A DNA stretch of 64,000 bases from Chlorobiaceae bacterium (lineage in GTDB: Bacteria; Bacteroidota; Chlorobiia; Chlorobiales; Chlorobiaceae). Below, piece after piece: positions 45,086 through 54,361 of the stretch. Numbering within the stretch: position 1 is the stretch's first letter; each line of letters starts with the position of its first letter. The translations under genes and the position numbers were made by a program. The notes beneath the pieces are model-generated. The model saw nothing but the letters and a program-made list of their open reading frames with translations, did no database searches and was not told the DNA's origin. The stretch lies in NCBI GenBank assembly GCA_013334485.1, contig JAAXXL010000005.1, positions 1 to 64,000 on the forward strand, read 5' to 3'.

Positions 45086-45942
45086 TGAAGGCGCCGACAC
45101 TCTGTATTGTGGTTCTGAACTGGAACGGAGCTGATGATACGATTGCCTGCCTCAACTCTCTTGCCGGAGTTTGCTCTCCGCCTACAAGTGTGCTTGTGGT
45201 TGACAATGGATCAAGTGACAACTCTCTTGCACGTATAGCCGCAGCTTTTCCCGAAATCGAGATTCTCTCTCTCTCTTTTAATCTCGGCTATGCGGGGGGC
45301 AACAATGCCGGATTCCGGCGTGTCAGGGAGCTTCAGGCAGAGTTTGTGCTATTTCTGAATAACGATACCATTGTGGATACTAACTTTTCTGCCCCGCTTG
45401 TTCAGTCCCTGCAGCGAGATTCTTCAGTTGGAATTGCAGTTCCGAAAATACTCTATCATGACCGGCCTCAAAGAGTCTGGTACGGAGGAGGATTTATCCG
45501 GCTCTCCACGGGCTTGATTCGCCACGTCGGGATCAGAAAAACGGATGCTCCGGAGTTTAACCTTGCCGGAGCAACCGGTTATGCAACAGGTTGCTGCTTT
45601 GCCATGCGCTGCCGTGATTTTGAGCGGCTCGGAGGATTTGATGAACGTTTTGGCATGTATGCCGAGGATGTTGACCTCTCTCTCAGGGTGCGCGCTCTGG
45701 GGATGCGTATCTGGTATGAGCCCGCTTCAACGGTATGGCATAAGGTTTCGGCTTCGCTTGCAGGAAGCCCGTTCAAAAAACTGATGATAAAGAGTGGTGC
45801 TTCGCTTCGACTCTTTATCAAGTACCGTGCATGGTTCGCACTGCTTCTTTTTCCGCTGCTTCAGCCTCTGCGTCTTGCTGCAAGCCTGTCGTCAACACTT
45901 TTTGAGAGCGGATTTGCAGACAAAACATCGAGCAAGCCATGA
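45082..45942 (+). CDS. Glycosyltransferase family 2
   Basis: A 286-residue GT-A enzyme of the rhamnosyltransferase-like type: CIVVLNWNGADDTIACLNSL, VVDNGSSDNSL, a metal-binding FLNNDT, GATGYATGCCFAMR and FDERFGMYAEDVDLSLRVRA. A hydrophobic stretch (AWFALLLFPLLQPLRLAASL) ends it. It overlaps the preceding and following genes by 4 bases each, so the operon is translationally coupled. Confidence 0.88.
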   Translation: MMKAPTLCIVVLNWNGADDTIACLNSLAGVCSPPTSVLVVDNGSSDNSLARIAAAFPEIEILSLSFNLGYAGGNNAGFRRVRELQAEFVLFLNNDTIVDTNFSAPLVQSLQRDSSVGIAVPKILYHDRPQRVWYGGGFIRLSTGLIRHVGIRKTDAPEFNLAGATGYATGCCFAMRCRDFERLGGFDERFGMYAEDVDLSLRVRALGMRIWYEPASTVWHKVSASLAGSPFKKLMIKSGASLRLFIKYRAWFALLLFPLLQPLRLAASLSSTLFESGFADKTSSKP

Positions 45943-46523
45943 AGGATAATCTCAGAACTCTGGTGAATGAGGAGTATCTCAGCGAGCCCGCCCACAGGGT
46001 CAGGTGGCAGAAAACCATCGACTTTGTCGGACGTTCAAGCTCTTCTCAACTATTGACCGCAGCCTCTTTGTCCGGGCTCGATCTGGGTGACCGGACACCT
46101 CTGACTGCTTCGCTGGAGCAACTTTTCGGATGCTCTTTCGAGAGTACGGCAATTGATCTTGATGTTGAGCCTCTTGCCGGATCATTTTCCGTTATAACCG
46201 CTTTTGAGGTGCTGGAGCATCTTTACAATCCGCTTCGTCTTCTGCTCGACGTTCGCCGGATTCTTGAGGGCGGGGGTGCCAGGCTTTTTGTTTCGATGCC
46301 GATTGCAAAGCCGGCATGTTTGAAAAGTGCCGACCATTTTCATGAGATGAGCCGTGACGAGGCGCTCTCGCTATTCAGGCGCGCAGGGTTCAGGGTTGAA
46401 CGGAGCGGGGAGTTTCGTATTCGTCATCCGTTGTTTTATCTTACAGGATTCAAGCCGCTGTTACGTGCATGGTATGAAAAGGTGCAGATTTATGAGCTTT
46501 CCGTTTCGCAGGAAAAACGCTGA
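45939..46523 (+). CDS. SAM-dependent methyltransferase (class I)
   Basis: A 194-residue methyltransferase with a weak nucleotide-binding region (LSGLDLGDRTPL) and the typical VITAFEVLEHLYNPLRLLLDVRRIL and GGGARLFVSMP. The family acts on many small molecules; in this operon a sugar or lipid-linked glycan is the likely substrate. It starts on an ATG overlapping the GT2 stop. Confidence 0.8.
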   Translation: MKDNLRTLVNEEYLSEPAHRVRWQKTIDFVGRSSSSQLLTAASLSGLDLGDRTPLTASLEQLFGCSFESTAIDLDVEPLAGSFSVITAFEVLEHLYNPLRLLLDVRRILEGGGARLFVSMPIAKPACLKSADHFHEMSRDEALSLFRRAGFRVERSGEFRIRHPLFYLTGFKPLLRAWYEKVQIYELSVSQEKR

Positions 46524-46530
46524 GGGGCTT

Positions 46531-47658
46531 ATGAGGCTTGTCTGGTTTTCTGAAATACAGTGGGATTTTCTCTCAACCCGCAAGCAGCGTATTCTGGGTC
46601 GATTTCCGGAGCGATGGAGCATTCTCTTTATTGAGCCTTTTGCACTCGGGCGTCGCCATCACTGGCTTCCGGTTAAAAGGGGGAGGGTTTGGGTGGTCAC
46701 GGTGCCTTTTCTGAAAACTCTCCCTTTCCGTTTCGGGCGTTTGCTTGATAATTCTTTGTTGCGAACACTGCTCTCTCTTCCGGGTATTCTTATCATGCTC
46801 TGGTGGGTAGCCATTCTCGGATTTGGTTCATCAGACCGCATCATTGGGCTCTCCAACGTCTATTGGGGCAGGGCGGCCCGTATCCTTTCATGCCGCTTCC
46901 GTTTTTATGATGCCAATGATGATCATCTGGCCTTTCCGGGTACCCCTGTGTGGCTGAAGGGATATCTTGATGCCTGGCTCTCGGGGATTGATCTGCTCTT
47001 TACGGTCTCCCCGGAGTTGACGGCCCGGCTTAAGCTGCCTTTTGGTGTGCGTACTGTTGAGCTGGGTAACGGTGTCGAGTTCAGCCACTTCGCCGATCCG
47101 CGACGTGAAGCTCCCGGAGAACTTGCCCGGTTCAAGGTACCGATTCTCGGTTATGCCGGAGCGATGGACTGGCTTGATACCGCCCTTGTTGCGGCAACGG
47201 CCAAAGCCTGGCCGGAGTACACGGTTGTGCTGCTCGGACCAGCTTATGAGCAGAACTGGTGGAAAAAGCAGAGTCTGATCAACACCCTTTCCAATGTGCA
47301 CTATTTCGGACGTATCGATTACGCGGAGCTTCCTGCATGGGTGCAACGCTTTGACGTTGCGTTGATACCGATGCAGAAGGGAAGGCTCAAGGGGGTTTCC
47401 CACCCAAACAAGCTTTATGAGTATTGCGCAGCAGGTGTGCCTGTGCTTTCGATGAACTACTGCAGTGCCGTTGATCGGGCGCGGGATGTGGTGCATGTGG
47501 CTGATTCACCAACAGCCTTTGTGTGTATGGTGTCGGAAGCGCTTGCTGACCGGCGCAGAGCTGAACGGCAGGCCTTTGCCCGCCGGCACAGTTGGGATGC
47601 AATTGCTGCAACCATGGAGCAGGAGCTGCTGAAGAGCTATCGGGAGCTGCACTCTTGA
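46531..47658 (+). CDS. Glycosyltransferase (GT-B, family 4-like)
   Basis: A 375-residue protein from the ATG at 46531, which has GAGGGG just before it. In-frame starts at 46492 and 46354 lie inside the methyltransferase gene and are less likely. It has LFTVSPELTARLKLPFGVRTVELGNGVEFSHF and ILGYAGAMDWLDTAL, then VSHPNKLYEYCAAGVPVLSM, typical of family 4-like sugar transferases. It precedes the flippase with an overlapping TTGA. Confidence 0.8.
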   Translation: MRLVWFSEIQWDFLSTRKQRILGRFPERWSILFIEPFALGRRHHWLPVKRGRVWVVTVPFLKTLPFRFGRLLDNSLLRTLLSLPGILIMLWWVAILGFGSSDRIIGLSNVYWGRAARILSCRFRFYDANDDHLAFPGTPVWLKGYLDAWLSGIDLLFTVSPELTARLKLPFGVRTVELGNGVEFSHFADPRREAPGELARFKVPILGYAGAMDWLDTALVAATAKAWPEYTVVLLGPAYEQNWWKKQSLINTLSNVHYFGRIDYAELPAWVQRFDVALIPMQKGRLKGVSHPNKLYEYCAAGVPVLSMNYCSAVDRARDVVHVADSPTAFVCMVSEALADRRRAERQAFARRHSWDAIAATMEQELLKSYRELHS

Positions 47659-49148
47659 GCCGCAACCGGGTAATAGCTGGCCAGGCAGGTCTCTCCTACG
47701 GGGGATTTTTATTCGGTCAGGCATCAAGGTTTGCCTTTAACCTGCTGGTTGCAAGAGCACTCGGAGCAGAGGCGCTCGGAACCTATGCCCTTGCCATTGC
47801 TGTTATCCAGATTGCCGAAGTGCTGGCCATAGCCGGGTTTGATTCGGCTCTTTTGCGTTTTGTCAATCTGCACCAGGGTGATCCGGCTCGCCAGAAGGCG
47901 GTAATTGGCTCGGCAATCAAAACCGGCATGCTGCTCTCCTTTTCAGTAGCCATTCTTCTTCTGCTTTTTTCAGGCAGCATAGCCTCCATGCTTAACGGCA
48001 GCCGACTGCTCAAGCTTGTGATCTGCTGTTATGCGGCGGCTATCCCTTTTAATGTCTCAACGATGCTTTTCGGTCACGCCATGCAGGGCTTCAGCAGGCT
48101 ACAGCCGAAAATTATTGCCACCCAGATTATAAGCCCCCTTCTTCTGCTGCTGTTGACACCGGTATTTCTCTATACTGCCGGTCGAGATGAAGCGCTTTTT
48201 TTCCCTTTTGCACTGGCGGCGGCAGGCTCTTTCTTCTGGATCCGCCCAACGCTCAAAAAAATCACCGGAGTTGTTTCCACCGATATTCTTCGTGCAGGTG
48301 CTGATCGTGCCATGCTTGCCTATGCCTTGCCCTTCATGGGTGTTTCACTGTTGAGCATGATGACGCACTGGCTTGATGTGGTGATGCTTGGCATCTATAC
48401 CGACACGGCCTCGGTAGGGATCTATCATCCGGCAGCCAGAACGGCGGGTTTGATACGAGCCGTGCTGATTGCTTTTTCGGGAATTGCAGCTCCGATGATT
48501 GCCGAACTGCACTCCGGAAGTCAGAAGGGGGAGATTGAGCGGATATACAGGATGGTGACGCGCTGGATCGTTGCGATTGTGATGCCCGCAGCTCTCTTTT
48601 TTATGTTGCTTCCTGAGCCGGTACTCAACCTCTTCGGCTCCCGCTTCGGGGCGGGCCGCACTGTTCTTGTGTTATTGACAGCAGCTTCACTCATGCAGGC
48701 AAGTTTCGGACTTGCTTCAACAGTGCTTGCCATGACGGGTTATTCACGACTCAGCTTCATCAATGCTCTTGGAGCGTTCCTTCTGCAGGTTGTTTTGAAT
48801 GCGCTTCTGATACCCCTGATGGGCATTAATGGTGCTGCGCTTGCCACCCTGATTGTGTTTATTCTGCTCTCCGCGCTCCGGATTGTGGAGGTTCGCCACG
48901 TTCTGACTATTACTCCTTTTTCTGTATCGCTCTGGAAGCCCCTGGTTTCGGCTATTCTGGCCGGAATGCTGCTGTTTGCTTTGCGACCATGGCTGCTTGC
49001 ACTCTCTCCGTTTATCAGCCTTGCAGCGGGAGTCGCTCTTACGGCGGGCAGTTATGCTGCAGTGATGCTGCTTCTGAAGTTGGAAGAGGAGGAGCGGGAG
49101 ATTATTTTAAAGTATATGCCCTTTTCTGGCAAGCAACCAAAGCAATAA
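47655..49148 (+). CDS. Wzx-type polysaccharide flippase
   Basis: A membrane protein of 497 residues with 12-14 helices and the MATE/Wzx pattern: GQAGLSYGGFLFGQASRFAFNLLVARALGAEALG, YALPFMGVSLLSMMTHWLDVVMLG, IGAAPMIAELHSGSQKG-type loops. It should move lipid-linked glycan units across the inner membrane. The likely start is the TTG at 47655 overlapping the stop of the preceding gene; the ATG at 47592 falls within that gene. Located centrally in the glycan operon. Confidence 0.87.
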   Translation: MSRNRVIAGQAGLSYGGFLFGQASRFAFNLLVARALGAEALGTYALAIAVIQIAEVLAIAGFDSALLRFVNLHQGDPARQKAVIGSAIKTGMLLSFSVAILLLLFSGSIASMLNGSRLLKLVICCYAAAIPFNVSTMLFGHAMQGFSRLQPKIIATQIISPLLLLLLTPVFLYTAGRDEALFFPFALAAAGSFFWIRPTLKKITGVVSTDILRAGADRAMLAYALPFMGVSLLSMMTHWLDVVMLGIYTDTASVGIYHPAARTAGLIRAVLIAFSGIAAPMIAELHSGSQKGEIERIYRMVTRWIVAIVMPAALFFMLLPEPVLNLFGSRFGAGRTVLVLLTAASLMQASFGLASTVLAMTGYSRLSFINALGAFLLQVVLNALLIPLMGINGAALATLIVFILLSALRIVEVRHVLTITPFSVSLWKPLVSAILAGMLLFALRPWLLALSPFISLAAGVALTAGSYAAVMLLLKLEEEEREIILKYMPFSGKQPKQ

Positions 49149-49152
49149 CGCT

Positions 49153-51549
49153 GTGAAAAAAAAGATTCTTCCGCTGCTCGCTCTTTTCGGGCTTTATACC
49201 CTTCTGGCACTGCTGCTCTTTTGGCCGCTTGTTTTTCAGTCCAGTACGCTTGTTGCTCCGGACTCGCTTATTCCACATGCATCAACCATCGCGCTTGACA
49301 AACTTCAAACAGAGAGCGGCCTCTACCCGCTCTGGCAGCCATGGCTCTTTTCAGGGATGCCGACGGTTGAAGCGTTAAGCTATATCAGCGGACTCTATTT
49401 CCCCAACATCGTGTTCAGCCTGTTCAATACCAGCGGCATTCTTCTTCAGCTTCTTCATCTTGCCTTTGCGGGTTTCGGGGTTTTTCTTTTTCTTCGCCAG
49501 TATGGTTTGACTACCCCTGCCGCACCGTTCGGCGGGGCGCTCTTTATGCTTAATCCCTACATGACGGCCATGCTGGTGCATGGTCATGGCAGTCAGCTCA
49601 TGACAGCAGCCTGGATGCCCTGGATGCTCTGGGCTGTTATGCGGCTCATGCAGCGCGGAGGGCTTGTTGATGCCGGGATTCTGGCGATTATCGCCGGATT
49701 TCAGTTGCAGCGCTCACATGTTCAGATTGCTTACTACTCATGGATGCTTGCACTGCTTCTTGCTGTTGTGCTGTTTTTGTTCGGTCGGGATTCATGTAAA
49801 AGTGAGGGCAGCCACAAGGGCGGCCCCTACAGGATATTGTTGTTGATGGCCGCGCTCGGGTGTGGTGTTGCCATGTCGGCATCAATCTATCTGCCTGCTT
49901 CGGAATATGCGGCATATTCCGTGAGAGGGATGGCTGCTCAGGGCGGCGCCTCATCGTGGGATTATGCTACCCTCTGGTCGATGCACCCCATGGAGTTGCT
50001 TACTTTTCTCATACCGGGATTTTTCGGATTTGGCGGAGTGACCTACTGGGGCTTTATGCCGTTCACCGATTTTCCCAATTATGCCGGAATTGTGGTGCTG
50101 CTGCTTGCCGTTGCAGGCGGATACAGCCGCCGAAAAGAGCCGATGATATGGTTTTTCACTGCTGGCGCACTGCTTGCCCTCTTGCTCTCCTTCGGCAGGT
50201 TTTTCAGCCCCGTTTTCGATCTCTTCTATCATTTCGCGCCTCTCTTCAGTCGCTTCAGGGTGCCATCAATGGCGCTTATCATACTCTATCTTATTATCTC
50301 CTTTCTTGCGGCAATCGGAGTGAACGATCTGCTTCAGCGCTCGAACGAACGGATGGTGAACCCGATCCGGATCGGTGCGCTGTTGCTTGCAGTTTTCCTG
50401 TTGATTTTTCTTGCCTTTGATCAATCCATAGAGAGCTTTTTCCGTGCACTCTTTCCCGAGCCGCCGGTTGAAAGCTTCGACCTCGCCTTTATGATTAACA
50501 AGGTTCGCTGGGAGAATCTGAAAGGAAGCCTCCTGATCGCGCTCTTCACCCTCCTGCTTTTTACGGGTGTTTTCTGGCTTGGTATCAAGGGCAAGCTCTC
50601 CCATCAGATGACGGGGTTCCTCTTCTTTCTGCTTGCGCTTCTTGATCTTTTCTGGATTGACATACAGATTATCTATCCATCCGAAAGTTCTCTGCGTTCT
50701 CCGGTCTTTGCCGAAAGCCGTCAGGTGGGTCGGGCTTTTCAGCCTGACGACATTACCCGATACCTTGCAGCGCAGAAAGGGGCATTCAGAATCTACCCCG
50801 CAGGGCCACTTTTTGCAGAGAACAAGTTCGCTCTCTCCGGAATCGAGTCAGTCGGAGGTTACCACCCCGCCAAGCTCAAGATTTACGAGGAGTTTCTCGC
50901 AAAAACGGAGAATCTTTCGAGCATCAACATTCTCCGGATGCTCAATGTCGGCTACATTGTCACCCCTCTCCCCCTCAATCACTCTGCCCTTGAGCTGGTC
51001 AAAACCGGCACACTGCAACTGGCAGGTGGTCCGGTACCGGTAAATGTCTATCGCTTGCAGTCAACACTTCCACGGGCCTGGTTTGCAGAGCGGGTGAGTA
51101 GCGTGCAGAGTAGCGACGAGCTTTTCTCCCGCCTGCTTGATGACGCAGCTCTGCAGGGTGAGGCTTTGGTTGACGCTTCGCTCTGGCGCGGCACCAGAAC
51201 TTTTGCTCCGGCAACAGTAACCTCGATTCAGAGGAGGTCAGAATCGATGAGCCTGAAGGTTTTGGTTCCGGGTGACGCTTTTCTGGTTGTGAGCGAGATC
51301 TATTATCCGCTTCGCTGGAAGGTGACGGTGGACGGCAGACCGGCCGAAATGGTCCGGGTAAACGGATTGCTTCGCGGCGTCAGGGTTCCTGCCGGCAGCA
51401 GGGAGGTTCATTTTTATTATGATCGAAGCTTGTTTGACAACGCCCGGCGCATCTCGCTCGGAGCGTTTGGCGTGGCGCTGCTGATGATTGCAGGGGGTTT
51501 TGTTGTTGGACAGTTGCGGAAGAAGCAAATAGGAAAATGTACGATATAG
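49153..51549 (+). CDS. YfhO-like integral membrane protein
   Basis: A 798-residue protein with about 12 N-terminal membrane helices, the YfhO-type opening (LLFWPLVFQSSTLVAPDSLI, WQPWLFSGMPTVEA), and a large extracytoplasmic C-terminal beta-rich region followed by a last helix (ISLGAFGVALLMIAGGFVV). YfhO proteins are GT-C-like and are linked to glycosylation of lipoteichoic acid or surface glycans. It starts with GTG 4 bases after the flippase. It is the last gene of the glycan operon. Confidence 0.83.
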   Translation: MKKKILPLLALFGLYTLLALLLFWPLVFQSSTLVAPDSLIPHASTIALDKLQTESGLYPLWQPWLFSGMPTVEALSYISGLYFPNIVFSLFNTSGILLQLLHLAFAGFGVFLFLRQYGLTTPAAPFGGALFMLNPYMTAMLVHGHGSQLMTAAWMPWMLWAVMRLMQRGGLVDAGILAIIAGFQLQRSHVQIAYYSWMLALLLAVVLFLFGRDSCKSEGSHKGGPYRILLLMAALGCGVAMSASIYLPASEYAAYSVRGMAAQGGASSWDYATLWSMHPMELLTFLIPGFFGFGGVTYWGFMPFTDFPNYAGIVVLLLAVAGGYSRRKEPMIWFFTAGALLALLLSFGRFFSPVFDLFYHFAPLFSRFRVPSMALIILYLIISFLAAIGVNDLLQRSNERMVNPIRIGALLLAVFLLIFLAFDQSIESFFRALFPEPPVESFDLAFMINKVRWENLKGSLLIALFTLLLFTGVFWLGIKGKLSHQMTGFLFFLLALLDLFWIDIQIIYPSESSLRSPVFAESRQVGRAFQPDDITRYLAAQKGAFRIYPAGPLFAENKFALSGIESVGGYHPAKLKIYEEFLAKTENLSSINILRMLNVGYIVTPLPLNHSALELVKTGTLQLAGGPVPVNVYRLQSTLPRAWFAERVSSVQSSDELFSRLLDDAALQGEALVDASLWRGTRTFAPATVTSIQRRSESMSLKVLVPGDAFLVVSEIYYPLRWKVTVDGRPAEMVRVNGLLRGVRVPAGSREVHFYYDRSLFDNARRISLGAFGVALLMIAGGFVVGQLRKKQIGKCTI

Positions 51550-51915
51550 GGCAACAGAATATCCCGCTTTCGACGGACGGAAAATGATCTTTACGTGTAT
51601 GTGGAGATTTCTGTCATGGTATGTTTTCGCAGGTACATAGTAGGGCTGGTTTTGCTACTTGCAGAAAAAATTAATACATTTAAATCGATTTGTATTCCTT
51701 TTAGCAGATTAGGTATCAATAGCTTTGTTAGACTTGGTTGAGATCAAAGGTGTTATACATTATTTCGTGGAACGTATAAGAAAAGTGAGAGATTGTTAAT
51801 ATTTTTGACGGTCAAAAATATTAACAGCTTTTTTCATGGCTATGAATTAGCACCCTACGTGTCACAATTCTGAATTTATTGTTTAACAACGTTTTAACAG
51901 AGCGAGAGTTATTTT
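51550..51915 (+). other. Gene-free stretch before the ATPase-TIR gene
   Basis: AT-rich sequence marking the shift from the GC-richer glycan operon to the accessory block. It holds a perfect palindrome at 51795-51825 but no gene I can support. Confidence 0.5.
51795..51825 (+). promoter_or_regulatory. Perfect 15-bp palindrome (operator or terminator)
   Basis: GTTAATATTTTTGAC and GTCAAAAATATTAAC are exact inverses around one base. It is followed by AGCTTTTTT, so it may terminate the preceding transcript. The near-zero spacer also suits a dimeric DNA-binding protein. It lies 91 bases before the ATPase-TIR gene. Confidence 0.6.
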
Positions 51916-53391
51916 ATGCCTGAACCACAACTGCAAGATGTTTTTAAAACAAGTGGAGTTCCCTCCTATACTTTCGTACAGCCACAAGAGTATGTTCGTC
52001 TCTTATTGAATCTTCGCACATCTGGACGTGGCCTAGTAATAGAAGGGCCATCAGGTATTGGCAAAACAACAGCTGTAGAGAATGCACTTATTGAGCTTGG
52101 GTTATCAGATACGGTGACTAAACTCTCTGCTCGTTTGCCTGAAGATATTGAATATATTGCTGAATTGCCGATAATGGGCAAAGTTGGAACAGTTATTGTT
52201 GATGATTTTCACAAGCTTCCTGATACGGCGAGACAGGCACTTGCAGATTATATGAAAACATTAGCGGATCGATCTTCGACTGAAGTAAAAATTATCGTTG
52301 TAGGTATCAATAAAGCTGGGGAAAATCTTGTTCACTTTGCACATGATTTGGTTAACCGGCTTGACATTGTACCTTTCGAAAGCAACCCTGATGAGCGAGT
52401 TGAGGAGCTGCTGACCAAGGGACAAGAAGCTTTGAATATTAGTCTCAACATAGTTCCAGAGATTGTTCAAGCTGCAAAAGGCAGTTTCTTTCTTGCTCAG
52501 ATGTTAGCGTTTGAGGTTTGCCTTGCATCTAATATTACTAATTGTCAAGATGAGCGACGCATTGCAGAAACAAGCTTTGAAGCTGTTAAAGCTGAAGTAT
52601 GGAAGCGATTGAGTGTTAGTTTTCGTAAGCGGTGTGAAAGGTTTTGTCGGGGAAGTAAGATGAAGCCGGCAGGTCGGGCGCCTTATTTGCATATACTGAA
52701 ATGGCTAGCAGAGGAAGGAGACTGGACATTAGATCTTCGAGAAGCTATGCGACGACATAGAGAGATGACCGGAAGTGTGGGTCAAGTAGTGACCAAGGGA
52801 TTTCTTGCTGAGAATATTGATAGTGATGTGGATATTGGTGCTGTTCTTCATTTTGACGAGGCTTCAAAGCAGCTCACTGTTGAAGATCCACTTTTTGTTT
52901 TTTATATCAGAAACATGCCATGGGCTCTTTTTGCTCGTGAATGTGGATTTGTTTCTGTTGATTTCCAACATAGATATGATTTTGCGCTCTCTTTTGCAGG
53001 CCAGCAGCGAAGGGTTGCTGAAGCTCTTAACGCGGCCCTGCTGGAGCATCAAGTTGAGGTTTTCTACGATCGAAATGAGCAGCACCGGATTCTGGCTCAG
53101 AATGTAGAGGAGTACCTTCTTCCCATATATCAGTCAGAAGCTCGCTATGTCATTCCACTGCTGAGTTCTGAGTACCCTGAAAGAATCTGGGCACGGATAG
53201 AAACTGATGCATTTAAAGCGCGATTCGGTGACAATGCAGTTATCCCAATTTGGTTCAGTAATGCATCGCCAAGTGCGTTTGATGAATCCCGAAGGTATGG
53301 AGGAGTAACATGGAATGTTGATGATAATTTGATCGCACAGGCCGATCAAATCGCATCTGTGTTAGTTCAAAAACTTGCCGAAGATCGTTAG
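51916..53391 (+). CDS. ATPase-TIR fusion protein
   Basis: A 491-residue protein. Residues about 20-240 are a P-loop ATPase with Walker A GPSGIGKT (44-51), Walker B VIVDDFHK (93-100) and a helical lid. Residues about 240-350 look winged-helix-like. The last 140 residues are a TIR domain (YDFALSFAGQQRRVAEAL, VEVFYDRNEQ, VIPLLSSEYPERIWARIE) with a W-x3-E (WARIE) at the expected catalytic place. This is the plan of STAND/AAA-type TIR defence proteins, where sensing unlocks NAD cleavage. The target is unknown. Codons are AT-richer than in the glycan operon. Confidence 0.83.
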   Translation: MPEPQLQDVFKTSGVPSYTFVQPQEYVRLLLNLRTSGRGLVIEGPSGIGKTTAVENALIELGLSDTVTKLSARLPEDIEYIAELPIMGKVGTVIVDDFHKLPDTARQALADYMKTLADRSSTEVKIIVVGINKAGENLVHFAHDLVNRLDIVPFESNPDERVEELLTKGQEALNISLNIVPEIVQAAKGSFFLAQMLAFEVCLASNITNCQDERRIAETSFEAVKAEVWKRLSVSFRKRCERFCRGSKMKPAGRAPYLHILKWLAEEGDWTLDLREAMRRHREMTGSVGQVVTKGFLAENIDSDVDIGAVLHFDEASKQLTVEDPLFVFYIRNMPWALFARECGFVSVDFQHRYDFALSFAGQQRRVAEALNAALLEHQVEVFYDRNEQHRILAQNVEEYLLPIYQSEARYVIPLLSSEYPERIWARIETDAFKARFGDNAVIPIWFSNASPSAFDESRRYGGVTWNVDDNLIAQADQIASVLVQKLAEDR

Positions 53392-53838
53392 TCTATTGTA
53401 GAGGGATACTCCTGTCGGAGTTCTATGAGCGGCTTTGACAAAAGAATTGGAGATAAAATACGTTAACCATCATGCCTAATCATGCCGCTGTTAGAATTTG
53501 GGTTATAAATCCAGTGGAAATGATGTAGTAACGCATGTAAGAGGTTGTGAACGATGTTCGGTAATGCGCATAAATATTTGCGTAGTATAGGGGGTGATTT
53601 TTTTATTTACACTATTTTTTGTACATTCGTAGCCTAATATTGTTACATGACAGTTAAATACGCTTTTATTTCTTTGTCGCATTGATTGCAGGTGGCGTAT
53701 TTTCTGTTATATGTATATTGTTAGCTAAACATATAACGGATAAGTATAAACTGCTTTTTATAGGCAGGTGAGGTGAACGCATTAATCACTTGTTGTTAAG
53801 GCTAAATACTGACGAAGGATTAATGGCCATTATTTTTT
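53392..53838 (+). other. AT-rich gene-free stretch
   Basis: No gene can be supported here. At 53682-53771 a 29-codon TTG-started frame encodes a hydrophobic segment (ALIAGGVFSVICILLA type), which may be a remnant. AAATACGC and GCGTATTT at about 53655 and 53696 form a small inverted pair. The stretch probably holds the promoter of the three-gene unit that follows. Confidence 0.45.
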
Positions 53839-54354
53839 ATGACTACAAAAAATCGCACTCAAAACGAAATATCGGTGTTTGGTGTTTATGCTATTTATTC
53901 TTCCGTTGTGTGGGGATATGTATTTTCTAAATGCCAAGCAGAACAAAAGGTACTTGATAATTTCATTATTCGTGATAAATGTTTGCCGGTTGGTATAGAT
54001 TGGTTTTCGGATTTTTTTATGCGTTTTATCAGTTTTTTTTCGAGTAATAATACGTCAGATATTTCTATGATGGTCAGTGTTTCGATGGCTATCTGTTTCC
54101 AATTATTATCCATATATTTATGGATTAACTTTATTATGGTCCGATTAACTGTTCCGAATAAGTTGATAGGGCTAAAAAAAATCCTTTTTTTATTCATGGT
54201 GTTGATAAGTTCACATTGGTGGATTTATTCGCTGTTTAACGACTATATGACAAAGTTATACGTTATTATATCAGGGGGTTTATTTTATGCGTCTATTTTT
54301 ATCCTTGCTAAAGATTCGCCACTAAAAAAAATAGGTATTTTGAGAACCAGTTAA
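53839..54354 (+). CDS. Hypothetical membrane protein, first gene of AT-rich unit
   Basis: A 171-residue protein with four likely helices (FGVYAIYSSVVWGYVF, MMVSVSMAICFQLLSIYLWI, ILFLFMVLISSHWWIYSLF, LYVIISGGLFYASIFILA) and a hydrophilic loop after the first. The N-terminus (MTTKNRTQNE) is polar with no cleavable signal. I recognise no family. Its stop is 7 bases before the next gene, and codon use is strongly AT-biased, unlike the flanking operons. Possibly the membrane component of the three-gene unit. Confidence 0.65.
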   Translation: MTTKNRTQNEISVFGVYAIYSSVVWGYVFSKCQAEQKVLDNFIIRDKCLPVGIDWFSDFFMRFISFFSSNNTSDISMMVSVSMAICFQLLSIYLWINFIMVRLTVPNKLIGLKKILFLFMVLISSHWWIYSLFNDYMTKLYVIISGGLFYASIFILAKDSPLKKIGILRTS

Positions 54355-54361
54355 CAATATT

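Noticed and set aside
47592-47654. Upstream ATG start for the flippase
   Set aside because: It lies inside the preceding glycosyltransferase in another frame and adds 21 residues with no membrane or family pattern.
53682-53771. 29-codon hydrophobic peptide with a TTG start
   Set aside because: No ATG, no ribosome-binding site and a stop shortly upstream; more likely a remnant or chance frame, so it is only mentioned in the region note.
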